Positions 23,191 to 34,643 are shown, counted from the stretch's first letter. The stretch: 49,691 nucleotides of DNA from Candidatus Enterococcus courvalinii (GCF_017315945.1 NZ_JAFLWI010000013.1:1-49691); one strand, 5' to 3'. Program-made: numbers and translations. Notes: generated by a model from the letters alone, not told the origin.

Positions 23191-26100
23191 ATGTCTTTAC
23201 AATTTATTCTCGGCTCAGGTAAAAAAGATCATCGAACAGCATTAATTGATGAGGCGACGGCTTGGTTAGAAGCAGCTCCTCAAAACCAAGTCTTTTTCCT
23301 TGTCCCTAATTACAATAAATTTGAACAAGAACAAGAATTATTAGCAATGTTACGTCAGCGCAAAGGAACAAAAACTTTTAGTACAACAAATGTCCAAGTT
23401 TTCAGTTTTTATCGACTCGCATGGTACATTTTGCAACAGACAACTTTGCTTTCAGGGAATAGCATCACCGAAACTGGCTCAGCAATGATTCTGCGTCAGA
23501 TTTTAGAAAAAAATCGTGAAAAGTTGACTATTTTTCGTGGAGAAGTCAACAAAAAAGGATTTATCAAGCAACTCCAAGAATTGTATGAAGAAATGCGCAC
23601 AGGAAATGTTCAGCCCAGTGATTTAACGGCTAGCTTAATGAGGGAAAGTCCAAAAGAAGCAGATCAACAATTGAAAATGCAAGATTTGCGGTTGATTTTT
23701 TCTGCGTATGAAGAAGAATTATTTGAACGCATGTTACAAGCTGAAGATGCTTTGGCGATTTTGAGTGAATATCTCTACCAACATGATTTTCAACATGTGA
23801 AATTTTTGATGACGGGCTTTTCTCGAATCAATGCGCAGGAGTATCAGCTGTTGAGCGCAATGATGGCAAAAGGAAATCTGGTTGTCGATTTATTACTTGA
23901 CAGACCTTATCCTAATGAAGTACCTGAACCTTTAAATTTATTTCACGAAACAGGTAAGTTATATTTTCGCCTGTTGAATGGAGCAAGAAAACAGCGTGCG
24001 CCGATTTTAGTTGATCAATATGCACCAGCAAAAGAAGTACCAGAGGCGTTAGCTGCATTACAAGATATGTGGGAAGAAACAAGTAGTCAAAAGCAAAATC
24101 GTTCGCGAAAAATCGGTGCACAAAAGACGATTCATTTGTGGGAGGCGGAGACACCGACAGAAGAAGTCCAACAGCTTGCTGTAGAAATTCGTCGTTTGGT
24201 AAGTGAGGGAGAATGTCGGTATCGTGATATCCAAGTATTGACGAAAGATATGCTTCTTTATGGCAATTTACTAAAACCGATTTTTCAAGAAATGGCGATT
24301 CCATTTTATCTTGATGAAGAACAATTAATGGAAAATCATCCCTTGATTGAATGGATTAATAGTTTGTTTGCTTTGGATCGTTACGCGTATCGGTTGAGTG
24401 ATATTATGCGATTTTTCAAAACGGAGTTATTGATTGCTCCAGAAAATCCCGAATTAGAACAAGAAGACTGGCAAGTTATAAGAGATGACTTTCGTAAGAA
24501 ACTGGACCTCACAGAAAATGTTGCTTTGGCTTATAATTATCAAGGAAATTATTGGACCCGTGCAAAGGATTGGACGTTTGTTTCTTACAACTTTGAATCA
24601 GAAGAGCTGGAAGATGTCCAAGAACTACAAGAGCAATCAAATGAAATTCGACGCTTATTCCAGAGTAATATCCCAATTTTCTTTAAAAAAATCAAAAATT
24701 GTGAAAATGGACAAGAAGCCGCTAATGTTTTTTATCAGTTTTTAGTAACGAGTGGTGTCCGTCAACAGCTTTTATTTTGGCGAAACCAAGAAGTGGCTCG
24801 CGGAAACTTAGCTCAAGCAAGAAATCATGAGCAAACATGGGGTGCGTTGATTGACTTATTGGACGAGTTTGCATTGATATATGGAGAAACCAGTTTCGAA
24901 TGGGGAATCTTCCAAGAGATTATCAGCAGTGGATTAGAAAACCTAAGTTATGGTAAGATCCCTACAGCAATTGATCAAGTTCAAGTGAATCGCTTAGAAT
25001 TGGTTCGGCCAAATCAAGCAAAAATCACTTTTGCTTTGGGCTTGAATGATCAGACTTTTCCAGCTCGTCAAGAAACAAAAGGATTGTTGTCTAGTGAAGA
25101 ACGAGAACAGTTGAATCAAGCATTGGCTGAAGACCAGTATTTGTTTGATCCTGCAACGGAAAGTATGTCTTCTGAGCCTTTTCAAGCTTATTTGGTCTTT
25201 CTTTCAGGGACAGAGCGACTTTATTTAAGCTATGCGCAAAGTTATGATACGGATCGAAGTTTGAAAATTTCTCCTTATTTACAACGAATCAATCGTTACT
25301 TGGCAATTCCAATCGAGAAAAAGACACGGTTGATGGTAACTAGTGATCCAGCAAATTATATTGGCACGTATCGGAGTGCTATTGATGCATTGAATCGAAT
25401 GTTTCGTTTGGCAGCGGATGAGAAACAACAATTAGCGAAAGTTTGGACCGAATTAAGAGAAGTTGTACTTCATTCTCCTTGGCGAAATTTTGCTTTGCGT
25501 GTATTTGAAAGTCAGTCTCATTTGAATGTTCCAGTTTCATTACCAACAGAATTAGCAGAACAGTTATACGGAAAAGAAATCTATACATCTATTTCTCGGA
25601 TGGAAAATTTCTACAATTGTGAATATAAATACTTTGTTCAATTTGGCTTGAAGTTGAAAGAACGTATGATCTATGGGTTGACACCCGCAGCAACAGGGGA
25701 CTTTTATCATGAGTCACTAGATCGTTTCTTCAAATTATTATTTTCAAATCAACTTTCACTTGTTAGTATGACAGAAAAAGAACGTCAAGACTTCACTGAA
25801 AAAGTTCTCCAAGACGTGTTTGGTGAATTACGCTTTGAAATTTTAGATAGCTCTGCACGGATGAACTATATTCGCTATCAATTGAGTCAAACAATCCAAA
25901 AAGTTGCATGGGCGTTACAAAAGCAAAGTAAAAATACGGGGCTACATCCATTACAAACAGAGATTTTATTTGGACAAATTGCTGGGGCAAAAGGAATCCC
26001 TGGTTTGGAATTACCTTTGCAAAATGGCGGAAAACTTCATGTTCGAGGTAAAATCGACCGTATCGATACGGCAACGGAGCAAGAGGAAACATGGTTAAGT

Positions 26101-26724
26101 GTCGTGGACTATAAATCAAGTGGGCGAACATTTGATGTTACGGAGGCCTACTATGGAATGGCTATGCAACTGCTGACTTACTTAGATGTCGCTTTGATGG
26201 ACGCAGTACGCTTAACCGGACAAGCTACAGTCAAGCCTGCTGGTTCCTACTATTTACATGTCCATAATCCTGTATTAACAGAAAATGAAGAAATTGAAAA
26301 GAATACGTTGAAAAAATTTAGTTATGATGGCGTTTTTGTTGACGATCCGGGATTGTTGGAAGTTCTTGATCATTCGCTAGAAGCGAAAGAACAATCTTTG
26401 ATCTATCCAGTGAAAAAAAATGCGAAAGATGAGTATCAAAAAGGCAGCTACAGTAAAGAAAAATTCTTTACAGAGGAAGAATTGCATCAGTTTATGGCAC
26501 ATAATCGTAAAAATATGCGTTTAGCTGGTGAAGCAATCACTTCGGGAGAAATCAAACTGAATCCAGCGTATAAAGATAAGCAGCGTATTGCTTGTCAATT
26601 TTGTCCATTTCGAAGTGTCTGTACTTTCGATGTAATGTTAAAAGAAAATAATTATCATCGTTTAGAAAAATTGGACAAGGATGAAGCATTACGCAGAATT
26701 TTGAAACGAGGTGAAGAAGAGTGA
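23191..26724 (+). CDS. rexB: ATP-dependent helicase/nuclease subunit B (RexB/AddB)
   Basis: 1177 residues. N-terminal SLQFILGSGKKD is a degenerate nucleotide-binding loop, as in RexB-type subunits, followed by FLVPNYNKFEQEQELL. A RecB-like nuclease domain is at the C-terminus: GKIDRID and SVVDYKSSG (metal-binding D...D-x-K). Cys residues for a 4Fe-4S cluster are visible in YNCEYKYF and CQFCPFRSVC. With RexA it forms the end-resecting, Chi-recognising enzyme that replaces RecBCD in lactic bacteria. AAAGGAGG precedes the ATG. It overlaps rexA by four bases (GTGA), implying translational coupling. Confidence 0.96.
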   Translation: MSLQFILGSGKKDHRTALIDEATAWLEAAPQNQVFFLVPNYNKFEQEQELLAMLRQRKGTKTFSTTNVQVFSFYRLAWYILQQTTLLSGNSITETGSAMILRQILEKNREKLTIFRGEVNKKGFIKQLQELYEEMRTGNVQPSDLTASLMRESPKEADQQLKMQDLRLIFSAYEEELFERMLQAEDALAILSEYLYQHDFQHVKFLMTGFSRINAQEYQLLSAMMAKGNLVVDLLLDRPYPNEVPEPLNLFHETGKLYFRLLNGARKQRAPILVDQYAPAKEVPEALAALQDMWEETSSQKQNRSRKIGAQKTIHLWEAETPTEEVQQLAVEIRRLVSEGECRYRDIQVLTKDMLLYGNLLKPIFQEMAIPFYLDEEQLMENHPLIEWINSLFALDRYAYRLSDIMRFFKTELLIAPENPELEQEDWQVIRDDFRKKLDLTENVALAYNYQGNYWTRAKDWTFVSYNFESEELEDVQELQEQSNEIRRLFQSNIPIFFKKIKNCENGQEAANVFYQFLVTSGVRQQLLFWRNQEVARGNLAQARNHEQTWGALIDLLDEFALIYGETSFEWGIFQEIISSGLENLSYGKIPTAIDQVQVNRLELVRPNQAKITFALGLNDQTFPARQETKGLLSSEEREQLNQALAEDQYLFDPATESMSSEPFQAYLVFLSGTERLYLSYAQSYDTDRSLKISPYLQRINRYLAIPIEKKTRLMVTSDPANYIGTYRSAIDALNRMFRLAADEKQQLAKVWTELREVVLHSPWRNFALRVFESQSHLNVPVSLPTELAEQLYGKEIYTSISRMENFYNCEYKYFVQFGLKLKERMIYGLTPAATGDFYHESLDRFFKLLFSNQLSLVSMTEKERQDFTEKVLQDVFGELRFEILDSSARMNYIRYQLSQTIQKVAWALQKQSKNTGLHPLQTEILFGQIAGAKGIPGLELPLQNGGKLHVRGKIDRIDTATEQEETWLSVVDYKSSGRTFDVTEAYYGMAMQLLTYLDVALMDAVRLTGQATVKPAGSYYLHVHNPVLTENEEIEKNTLKKFSYDGVFVDDPGLLEVLDHSLEAKEQSLIYPVKKNAKDEYQKGSYSKEKFFTEEELHQFMAHNRKNMRLAGEAITSGEIKLNPAYKDKQRIACQFCPFRSVCTFDVMLKENNYHRLEKLDKDEALRRILKRGEEE

Positions 26725-29700
26725 GTCAGATTCCGTTAAAACCCCAAAATGAACGTTTTACAGATGAACAATGGCAAGCTATTTTTGACCGTGGGGACAA
26801 TTTACTTGTCTCCGCTTCAGCAGGATCTGGGAAAACGACGGTTCTTGTTCGTCGTGTGATTGAAAAACTTAAAATGGGCGTAAATATTGATGAACTCTTG
26901 ATTGTTACGTTTACTGAAGCTGCTGCACGTGAAATGAAAGAAAGAATCCAAGAAGCTTTGCAGTCGGCAATCAATGAGGAAACAGATACACAACATCAAC
27001 AACATTTTACGAAGCAATTGATGTTGCTACCTACTGCTAATATTTCGACACTACATGCATTTTGTTTAACTGTCATTCGTCGTTTTTATTACTTGATTGA
27101 TATCGATCCGGTTTTTCGAATGTTAACTGATGAAACAGAAACTTTGTTGATGAAAGAAGATGTGTGGGACGAATTACGTGAACACCTTTACGGAGAAAAA
27201 AATGAACGGTTTTTCCAATTAACGACAAACTTTTCAAATGATCGGTCAGATGAAGGATTGACTGATTTGGTCTTTTCTCTTTATGAATTTGCGCGTGCTA
27301 ATCCAGATCCAGCTAATTGGCTTAAAGGTTTGAGTGATGCTTATCGCTTAGAAGGCTCACTTGGCGAATCGGCACTATATCAAGAGCAACTACGCCCGTT
27401 GATTTTGGCAGATGTTTTTCAATGTATACAAGCTTACGAAGAAATGGTTCGCTTAGCGCAGACGGAAGGTTTGGAAAAAATGTATGACCAGGTTTCCGAG
27501 GAGCATGAAAGAATCAACGCAATCTATGAGGCATTTATACAAGACCAACTAGATGTTGCTTATCAAGGATTAGAGAATTTAACCTTTTCAACATTTAAAA
27601 GCAGTAGGAAAGCAGAGTTGAAAGAGTTATCAGCAGAAATAAAAGCTCTTCGAGATCGATCGAAAAAAACGATTCAAGAAATTAGTAAGAATTATTTTGT
27701 TGTTTCACCAGCGCAAATGGAAGCCATTATGGCACAAACTCTTCCTTTAGTGGAAGAGATGTGTCAAGTAACGCAAGCATTTATGACCGGTTTTAGTGAA
27801 AAGAAACGTGAAAAAGGTGTATTAGATTTTAATGACCTAGAGCATTTAGCACTGATGATTTTGACCAAAAGAACGGCGAACAGTTGGGCAGCAAGTGAAG
27901 CCTCGAACTATTATCGAGAGAAATTTAAAGAAGTAATGGTTGATGAGTATCAGGACGTCAATCAACTGCAAGAGGCAATTTTATACTGGTTAAGAGAACC
28001 AGACCCAACGAACGGGAATCTTTTCATGGTTGGGGATGTCAAGCAATCCATTTACTCTTTCCGTTTAGCTGATCCAAGTTTATTTATCAAAAAATATCAA
28101 GATTTTTCAAAAGCAGAAGGCGGTAGAAGAATCGTTCTGGCAGAAAATTTTCGTTCACGAGAAGAAGTATTAAGATTCACTAATCTGATTTTTAGTCAGA
28201 TTATGGATGAGCAAGTTGGTCAGATTACTTATGATGAAGCAGCAAAATTAGCGCTAGGGTTTCCTGATTTTCCTAAAAGTACGCAGTTTGATCCAGAAAT
28301 TTTGATTTATGAAAAAGAACAGGAAGAAACCACGGAAGAGTTACCTTCGGATGATTTTCTTGAAGATAAAACAGAAGGCGAATTATTGATGACAGGGTTG
28401 AAAATTCGTGAATTAGTTGATAGTAAGTGGGAAATCTATGATAAAAAATTGAAAGTGAATCGACCAGTTGAATATGGCGATATTGTTCTGCTAACACCGA
28501 CGAAAAAAAATAATTTAACGATCTTAGATGTGTTTAAGACATTAGATATTCCATTGGAAATGAACGACGCCCAAAACTATTTCCAAGCAACGGAGATTCG
28601 GACAATGATTTCATTACTACAAATCATTGATAATCCTTATCAAGATATTCCTTTGGTAGCTATTTTACGTTCGCCAATCGTTGGCTTGATTGAACCTGAA
28701 TTGGCACAGATTCGCTTAGCAGATCGAAACCATACATTCTTTGATGCGTTTTTGACTTATGAAAAATTGAATCAAGATCACTTGAGTGTTAAGCTCTCTG
28801 ATTTTAAAGAATTATTGGATAAGTGGCGTGAACTTGCACGGCGCTCTTCAATTGCAGACTTGCTTTGGGCTATTTACTACGAAACAGGTTACTTAGAATA
28901 TGTGGTAGGATTACCGGCTGGTGTCCAGCGACAAGCAAACTTATATGCGCTAGTGGATCGTGCGAAAGCTTATGAGCAAAGTTCGTTTCGAGGGCTGTAT
29001 CAGTTTGTTCGTTTTATCGAAAAAATGCAAGAAAAGGACAAAGATTTGGCAGAACCTGTCATTGCGGTGGAAGACAATGCAGTGCGGGTGATGACGATTC
29101 ACGCGAGTAAAGGACTAGAGTTTCCCGTTGTCTTTTTGCTGGACATGACGAAAGAATTCAATTTACAAGATCTACGAAAACGTTATGTATTTGAAGAAAA
29201 ATTAGGTGCAGGAATCCGCTATATGGATCCGCAAACTCGCGTGTTGTTTGATACATTACCTTTTCAAGCAATCAAATTAGCTAGACAAAACAAATTATTA
29301 TCGGAGGAAATGCGTAAGTTATATGTCGGATTGACTCGGGCGGAACAAAAACTGTTTATTGTTGGCTCCTATAAGAGTCGCGAACAAACGATTAAAACGT
29401 GGAGCGAAGCGCGAAATACAGCGGAACTTGTTCTGGATCCAGCGCTCCGTTTAAAAGGTCGAGGGAGCTTAATGAATTGGATTGGCTATAGCTTGATTCG
29501 TCATCCTCGAATGTCCGAATATTTGGAGGACGAGTCAACAATGACTTTAGCTGATGCGAAAGATTCCTTTAGCGTTTTATGGATGGATCAACAAGCGTTA
29601 GTCGAAAAGCGTCACCAGCTTGCACAGCGTGGACCTTCTTTAATTAAATCGGAAGAAAACCAAATTGGCTTATCAGAAACTCTGCGTCAACGTTTAGCAT

Positions 29701-30434
29701 ATGTTTATCCTTATCAGGCTGCCACTCAAACGACCAGTTACCAATCAGTTTCGGAAATCAAGCGATTATTTGAGGATCCAGATGATAGTCAGGCAACAAA
29801 GTTAAGTTGGGAAGACAATCAAACAAAAGCAAAAAATCAACAATTTCGTTATACACAAGAACAGTTGGCTGAGCCTAAATTTTTACAAAAAGGGGTATCG
29901 GCAAGTGCAATTGGAACAGTCACACATACATTGTTGCAATTATTACCGTTGGTGCCACCAACAGAAGAATCAATCCAAACTTTATTAGCAGAGCTAGTCA
30001 AAAAAAGATTAGTAGATCAACAAGTGGCAAAAAAAGTCGACATTTCTGCGATTCTTTGGTTTTTTGAAACAGAGCTTGGAAAGCAGTTATTGGAGAACGC
30101 CACAAAAGTGAAGAGAGAGCAACCATTTGCGATGTTGATGACAGCAGAAGAAGTGTTTGAAAATTATCCAGATGAAAGCGATGAGTTACTTATTCACGGA
30201 ATCGTTGACGGTTATATTGAATTTGTAGATGAAATTTATCTTTATGATTTCAAAACAGATTTTCTTATGAATCCAGATAATCCAGCTGAGATTGATAAAG
30301 TTGTCCAAAAATATTTAGGACAACTCCGACTTTACCAACAAGCATTGGCAGATTCTTTAGGGAAACCTGTAACGAATACCTTTTTAGTTTTATTACGTGG
30401 TAAAAAAATCATAAATGTTAACAAAAGATTATGA
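26721..30434 (+). CDS. rexA: ATP-dependent helicase/nuclease subunit A (RexA/AddA)
   Basis: 1237 residues, starting with GTG 26721 inside the rexB stop. UvrD-like helicase motifs: Walker A SASAGSGKTTVLVRR (~31-45), VTFTEAAAREMKER (Ia), VDEYQDVNQLQEAIL (Walker B/II), GDVKQSIYSFRLADP (III), RVMTIHASKGLEFPVVFL (V) and LYVGLTRAEQKLFIVG (VI). The C-terminal nuclease domain contains IHGIVDGYIEFVDEIYLYDFKTD with the D...D-x-K catalytic set. Works with RexB in double-strand break repair. Confidence 0.97.
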   Translation: MSQIPLKPQNERFTDEQWQAIFDRGDNLLVSASAGSGKTTVLVRRVIEKLKMGVNIDELLIVTFTEAAAREMKERIQEALQSAINEETDTQHQQHFTKQLMLLPTANISTLHAFCLTVIRRFYYLIDIDPVFRMLTDETETLLMKEDVWDELREHLYGEKNERFFQLTTNFSNDRSDEGLTDLVFSLYEFARANPDPANWLKGLSDAYRLEGSLGESALYQEQLRPLILADVFQCIQAYEEMVRLAQTEGLEKMYDQVSEEHERINAIYEAFIQDQLDVAYQGLENLTFSTFKSSRKAELKELSAEIKALRDRSKKTIQEISKNYFVVSPAQMEAIMAQTLPLVEEMCQVTQAFMTGFSEKKREKGVLDFNDLEHLALMILTKRTANSWAASEASNYYREKFKEVMVDEYQDVNQLQEAILYWLREPDPTNGNLFMVGDVKQSIYSFRLADPSLFIKKYQDFSKAEGGRRIVLAENFRSREEVLRFTNLIFSQIMDEQVGQITYDEAAKLALGFPDFPKSTQFDPEILIYEKEQEETTEELPSDDFLEDKTEGELLMTGLKIRELVDSKWEIYDKKLKVNRPVEYGDIVLLTPTKKNNLTILDVFKTLDIPLEMNDAQNYFQATEIRTMISLLQIIDNPYQDIPLVAILRSPIVGLIEPELAQIRLADRNHTFFDAFLTYEKLNQDHLSVKLSDFKELLDKWRELARRSSIADLLWAIYYETGYLEYVVGLPAGVQRQANLYALVDRAKAYEQSSFRGLYQFVRFIEKMQEKDKDLAEPVIAVEDNAVRVMTIHASKGLEFPVVFLLDMTKEFNLQDLRKRYVFEEKLGAGIRYMDPQTRVLFDTLPFQAIKLARQNKLLSEEMRKLYVGLTRAEQKLFIVGSYKSREQTIKTWSEARNTAELVLDPALRLKGRGSLMNWIGYSLIRHPRMSEYLEDESTMTLADAKDSFSVLWMDQQALVEKRHQLAQRGPSLIKSEENQIGLSETLRQRLAYVYPYQAATQTTSYQSVSEIKRLFEDPDDSQATKLSWEDNQTKAKNQQFRYTQEQLAEPKFLQKGVSASAIGTVTHTLLQLLPLVPPTEESIQTLLAELVKKRLVDQQVAKKVDISAILWFFETELGKQLLENATKVKREQPFAMLMTAEEVFENYPDESDELLIHGIVDGYIEFVDEIYLYDFKTDFLMNPDNPAEIDKVVQKYLGQLRLYQQALADSLGKPVTNTFLVLLRGKKIINVNKRL

Positions 30435-30448
30435 ATAAGCATAAGTTG

Positions 30449-30477
30449 CTTACACTTTGTAAGTATTATGCTATACT
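30449..30477 (+). promoter_or_regulatory. promoter and operator of the YodB-like regulator gene
   Basis: CTTAC-ACTTT-GTAAG (30449-30463), a perfect-armed palindrome, covers the -35 (CTTACA) and spacer of a promoter with extended -10 TGC-TATACT (30469-30477). Same operator type as at the nitroreductase promoter (20804-20857), suggesting autorepression. Confidence 0.7.
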
Positions 30478-30498
30478 CTTCAAAAAGAGGTGAGTAAG

Positions 30499-30840
30499 AT
30501 GGAGCTTACACAGACAGACTTTGTTCTATGTCCGAAGTTTGAGAAAACTTTCTCGATTTTGGGGAAAAAATGGAACGGGTTAATTATTGATGTACTACTA
30601 GAAAATGGTCCGCAACGCTTTGTTGATCTTGCTGCAAAGATTCCGATGGTTAGCGATCGAGTATTAGTCGAGCGTCTAAAAGAGTTAGAAAAAGAAGGAA
30701 TTGTTACTCGAAATATTTCCTGTAATGAATCTAATCGTTCTGAGTATCTTTTGACTGAAAAAGGAGCAGATCTACAAAACTCAATCAAACAGTTACAAGT
30801 TTGGAGTGAAAAGTGGGTCACTGAGGAAGAATGCAGTTGA
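30499..30840 (+). CDS. HxlR/MarR-type redox regulator, YodB-like
   Basis: 113 residues from ATG 30499 (AAGAGG eight bases upstream). Winged helix of the HxlR family: FEKTFSILGKKWNGLIIDVLLENGPQRFVDLAAKIP, then RVLVERLKELEKEGIV and SEYLLTEKGADL. Cys11 in VLCPKFEKTF aligns with the redox-active Cys6 of Bacillus YodB/HypR-type sensors (MCPKME). Two more Cys occur at 74 and near the C-terminus. Likely a repressor inactivated by quinones, hypochlorite or diamide. The shared operator points to itself and the nitroreductase at 20175 as targets. Confidence 0.85.
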   Translation: MELTQTDFVLCPKFEKTFSILGKKWNGLIIDVLLENGPQRFVDLAAKIPMVSDRVLVERLKELEKEGIVTRNISCNESNRSEYLLTEKGADLQNSIKQLQVWSEKWVTEEECS

Positions 30841-30865
30841 TTTCAGGACAAAATTCTTGTAGAAT
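30837..30865 (+). promoter_or_regulatory. promoter of the pheS T-box transcript
   Basis: TTGATT (30837-30842), overlapping the stop codon of the preceding gene, 17 bp, then TAGAAT (30860-30865). The RNA would begin near 30872. Confidence 0.6.
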
Positions 30866-30871
30866 TGATTT

Positions 30872-31127
30872 TGTAAATTGTAAATAAACAAAGAACCATG
30901 ACGAAAAAGAGTAGTTTGGCTAAACCAGATCAGGGAGATTTGTCATAGACTGAGAGCAAATCCTGTGTTTGAAAAATGAAGTTCACTTTCTGAGTTCGCC
31001 TAGTTTTTTCTACTAGGCCGGCAATTGTCGTTAATCAAGTAAGTGTGTGAGTAGCTATTCGCTTTACTCACAAATTAGGATGGTATCGCGAAGACCTCGT
31101 TCCTTGATAGGAATGAGGTCTTTTTTT
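30872..31127 (+). promoter_or_regulatory. T-box riboswitch (Phe) controlling pheST
   Basis: A ~255-nt leader with the T-box sequence AATTAGGATGGTATCGCG (31073-31090), a slight variant of the usual AGGGTGGTACCGCG. The terminator stem GACCTCGTTCC / GGAATGAGGTC with seven T (31093-31127) follows at once. Upstream are the AGTA-type GAGAGCAAATCC region, TTC triplets at 30982-30984 (likely Phe specifier) and 30995-30997, and a GCCTAGT/ACTAGGC hairpin (30998-31017). Uncharged tRNA-Phe should stabilise the antiterminator and allow pheS-pheT expression. Confidence 0.9.
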
Positions 31128-31156
31128 GTATTTGAATTTGAAGGAGGAAATCAGCA

Positions 31157-32200
31157 ATGTCTTTACAAGCACAACTCGAAAGCTTGAAAGAAGCAACGAT
31201 TGTTAAAATTACTGCCGCACAGGATTTGAAAGAATTGAATCAAATCCGCGTGGAAACGTTAGGGAAAAAAGGCCCGATTACCGAAGTTCTTCGTGGAATG
31301 AAAGACCTTAGTCCAGAAGAAAGACCAAAAGTAGGTAGCTTTGCGAATGAAATTCGTGATTTATTAACAGCAGAAATTGAACGTAAAAAAGAAGTTCTTG
31401 AAGAAGAAGCACTGAATGCTGCTTTAGCAAAAGAAACACTTGATGTGACTTTACCTGGTCGTCAAGTAAAACAAGGGACACGCCATATCTTGACACAAAT
31501 CATGGAAGAAATCGAAGATATTTTTGTGGGAATGGGTTATCAAATCGTTGAAGGTTACGAAGTGGAGTCAGATCACTACAACTTTGAACGAATGAATTTG
31601 CCAAAAGACCATCCTGCGCGAGACATGCAAGATACGTTTTATATTTCCGAAGATATTTTGATTCGTACACATACTTCCCCTGTTCAAGCACGAACAATGG
31701 AAAAACATGATTTCTCAAAAGGTGCACTACGAATGATCTCACCTGGGAAAGTTTTCCGTCGGGACACAGATGATGCTACTCATAGCCATCAATTCCATCA
31801 AATTGAAGGTCTTGTGATTGATAAAAATGTAACAATGGGAGACTTGAAAGGGACACTAGAAGTTGTGATGAAGAAAATGTTTGGAGCAGATCGCAAAATT
31901 CGTTTGCGTCCAAGTTATTTCCCATTCACTGAACCGTCTGTTGAAGTAGATGTTAGCTGTTTCAAATGTGGAGGCAAGGGTTGTAATGTCTGCAAATATA
32001 CTGGTTGGATTGAAATTTTAGGTGCTGGAATGGTTCATCCAAATGTTTTAGAGATGTCAGGAATCGATCCAAATGAATATTCGGGATTTGCTTTTGGACT
32101 TGGACCAGATCGCGTAGCAATGTTACGTTACGGTGTTAATGATATCCGTAATTTTTATCAAAATGACTTGCGTTTCTTAAGTCAGTTCAAGGGGGAGTAA
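31157..32200 (+). CDS. pheS: phenylalanyl-tRNA synthetase alpha subunit
   Basis: 347 residues, normal length. N-terminal coiled-coil arm (1-90), then class II catalytic core: motif 2 [30 protein letters not shown], a Cys-rich insert [16 protein letters not shown] (about 275-290), and motif 3 [18 protein letters not shown]. Ribosome site AAGGAGG. Charges tRNA-Phe as an alpha2-beta2 enzyme with PheT six bp downstream; regulated by the T-box upstream. Confidence 0.97.
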   Translation: MSLQAQLESLKEATIVKITAAQDLKELNQIRVETLGKKGPITEVLRGMKDLSPEERPKVGSFANEIRDLLTAEIERKKEVLEEEALNAALAKETLDVTLPGRQVKQGTRHILTQIMEEIEDIFVGMGYQIVEGYEVESDHYNFERMNLPKDHPARDMQDTFYISEDILIRTHTSPVQARTMEKHDFSKGALRMISPGKVFRRDTDDATHSHQFHQIEGLVIDKNVTMGDLKGTLEVVMKKMFGADRKIRLRPSYFPFTEPSVEVDVSCFKCGGKGCNVCKYTGWIEILGAGMVHPNVLEMSGIDPNEYSGFAFGLGPDRVAMLRYGVNDIRNFYQNDLRFLSQFKGE

Positions 32201-32206
32201 AAAAGG

Positions 32207-34624
32207 ATGTTAGTTTCATATAAATGGTTAAACCAATATGTTGATTTATCAGCAGTGACACCACAAGAATTAGCAGATAAAATGTCTGTTACTGGTATCG
32301 AGGTCGAAGGGATCGAAGTACCAGAAGAAGGTTTGAAAAAAATTGTCGTCGGTGAAGTAAAAGAATGTGTACCGCATCCTGATTCTGATCACTTATCCAT
32401 TTGCCAAGTAGATATTGGGGAAGATGAATTATCTCAAATTGTTTGTGGCGCACCGAATGTTAAAGTGGGTATTAAAGTCATCGTTGCTTTACCCAATTCA
32501 CGGATTGCTGGCAATGTGAAAATCAAAAAAGGAAAAATGCGCGGTGAAGTATCCAATGGGATGATCTGTGCGCTACAAGAAATTGGTTTTTCTGATAGCG
32601 TCGTGCCAAAAGAATATGCAGAAGGGATCTATTATCTTCCTGCTGATGCTGTGAATGGTGAGCCAGTATTTTCATACCTTGGGATGGATGATTCAATTAT
32701 TGAATTATCGATCACACCGAACCGCGCTGATGCATTATCCATGCGTGGTGTTGCCTATGAGGTTGGCGCAATTTATCGCCAAACACCAACATTCAATGAT
32801 GAAAAATTAATCGAAGTTGATCGTTTAGCTAGTGAAAAAATCGCTGTGACTGTAGAAGATAAAGAACTTGTTCCAGCGTATCAAATTCGGGTAATTGAAG
32901 GGGTTAAAATCCAACCAAGTCCACAATGGTTACAAAACCTTTTAATGAACGAAGGAATTCGTCCAATCAACAATGTAGTTGATGTAACAAATTATATCCT
33001 GTTATTGTTTGGTCAACCATTACATGCATTTGACTATGACAAACTTGGCTCGAAAGAAATTGTTGTCCGTCATGCCAAAGAAGCAGAAGAATTAGTGACA
33101 CTTGACGGTGAAACGCGTGAATTGACACCAGAAAACTTAGTGATTACTAATGGCTCGGTTCCTGTTGCTTTAGCAGGTGTTATGGGTGGTTTGGATTCAG
33201 AAATCACTGAAACAACAACAACTGTAGCATTAGAAGCAGCATTATTTGATCCTGTTTCGATTCGTCGAACAGCCAAACAATTCAATTTACGTAGTGAATC
33301 TTCTGCACGTTTTGAAAAAGGAATCAATCATGCAACAATTGCTGAAGCAAATGACGTTGCGGCAGCTATGATTGTCGCGCTTGCTGGAGGCGAAGTCCTA
33401 ACTGGTGCAGTAGCTGGCGCGGAAGTAACAGTCGAAGATGTAACAGTTCCAATCACACTACAACGAATTAACCAATATTTAGGTACAAACTTGACTAGGG
33501 CAGAAGTGAACGAGATTTTTGAAGCACTTGGTTTTGATTATCAAGAAACCACTGAAACATACGCTGTCGTTGTTCCACCAAGACGTTGGGATATTCAAAT
33601 TGAAGCAGACATCATTGAAGAAGTTGCTCGTATCTATGGTTATGATCGTTTGCCATCTACACTACCAAGTGGAGAAACAGTTGCTGGAAGTCTAACAGCA
33701 GAACAAGCAGGCACCCGAACCATTCGTACATTGCTTGAAGGTAGTGGATTGAGTGAAGCAATTAGTTATGCGTTGACGACCGAAGAAAAATCTCGTCAAT
33801 TCGCAATGAAAGAAACGAATATCACTCGTTTAGACTGGCCAATGAGCGAGGAGCGTTCAGTTCTTCGGATGAACTTGATTAGTGGGTTATTGGACAATGT
33901 TAATTACAATGTGGCTCGTAAAAATACTGATGTTGGTTTCTATGAAGTAGGACGTGTGTTCTATCAAGAAAATGATCCTTTGACTCATTTGCCACAAGAA
34001 GTAAAACATCTTGCGTTAGCTATTTCTGGTACATGGCAAGAAAAAGATTGGCAAACAAAAGCAGAACCAGTTGATTTCTTTACAATCAAAGGATTGTTAG
34101 AAAACATTTTTGCCCAATTATCCATTACTGAACAAATGAGTTATCAAGCAACTACCATGCCAGAAATGCATCCAGGTCGGACGGCTGCTATCTATCTTGG
34201 GGAACAATACCTTGGATTTGTTGGTCAAGTTCATCCAACAATTGCCAAAGCGTATGACATTCCAGAAACGTATGTTGCAGAATTAGATTTAGTTTCACTG
34301 ATTGAAGCAGCACAAGCTGGCATTACCTATCATGCTGTGACAAAATTCCCAGCAGTTAGTCGAGACATTGCTTTGTTAGTTAAAGAAGAAGTAACAAACC
34401 AAGAATTAGAGACAGTGATTAAAGCATCTGCTGGTAAATTCCTAACAGAAATTCAATTATTTGATGTTTATCAAGGTGACAATATTGAAGCAGGAAACAA
34501 ATCAATGGCGTATAGCTTGACATTTGCAAATCCTGACGCAACATTAACTGATGAAGAAATCAATAAAGCTATGGATAAAGTAACAAATGCGTTAACAGAA
34601 AACTTGCACGCAAGTATTCGTTAA
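32207..34624 (+). CDS. pheT: phenylalanyl-tRNA synthetase beta subunit
   Basis: 805 residues. Domains in order: N-terminal [14 protein letters not shown], tRNA-binding OB fold ([23 protein letters not shown], ~47-150), B3/B4 editing domain, B5 (about 405-475), catalytic-like core ([24 protein letters not shown]) and C-terminal anticodon-binding FDX-ACB domain ([14 protein letters not shown], ~710-805). Cotranscribed with pheS; two strong hairpins follow. Confidence 0.97.
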   Translation: MLVSYKWLNQYVDLSAVTPQELADKMSVTGIEVEGIEVPEEGLKKIVVGEVKECVPHPDSDHLSICQVDIGEDELSQIVCGAPNVKVGIKVIVALPNSRIAGNVKIKKGKMRGEVSNGMICALQEIGFSDSVVPKEYAEGIYYLPADAVNGEPVFSYLGMDDSIIELSITPNRADALSMRGVAYEVGAIYRQTPTFNDEKLIEVDRLASEKIAVTVEDKELVPAYQIRVIEGVKIQPSPQWLQNLLMNEGIRPINNVVDVTNYILLLFGQPLHAFDYDKLGSKEIVVRHAKEAEELVTLDGETRELTPENLVITNGSVPVALAGVMGGLDSEITETTTTVALEAALFDPVSIRRTAKQFNLRSESSARFEKGINHATIAEANDVAAAMIVALAGGEVLTGAVAGAEVTVEDVTVPITLQRINQYLGTNLTRAEVNEIFEALGFDYQETTETYAVVVPPRRWDIQIEADIIEEVARIYGYDRLPSTLPSGETVAGSLTAEQAGTRTIRTLLEGSGLSEAISYALTTEEKSRQFAMKETNITRLDWPMSEERSVLRMNLISGLLDNVNYNVARKNTDVGFYEVGRVFYQENDPLTHLPQEVKHLALAISGTWQEKDWQTKAEPVDFFTIKGLLENIFAQLSITEQMSYQATTMPEMHPGRTAAIYLGEQYLGFVGQVHPTIAKAYDIPETYVAELDLVSLIEAAQAGITYHAVTKFPAVSRDIALLVKEEVTNQELETVIKASAGKFLTEIQLFDVYQGDNIEAGNKSMAYSLTFANPDATLTDEEINKAMDKVTNALTENLHASIR

Positions 34625-34643
34625 TTCTTTACTTATTCAGAAA

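Noticed and set aside
23036-23245. Plus-strand open frame of 69 codons overlapping the rexB start
   Set aside because: Runs through the repeat, the LexA box and the rexB promoter; no ribosome site.
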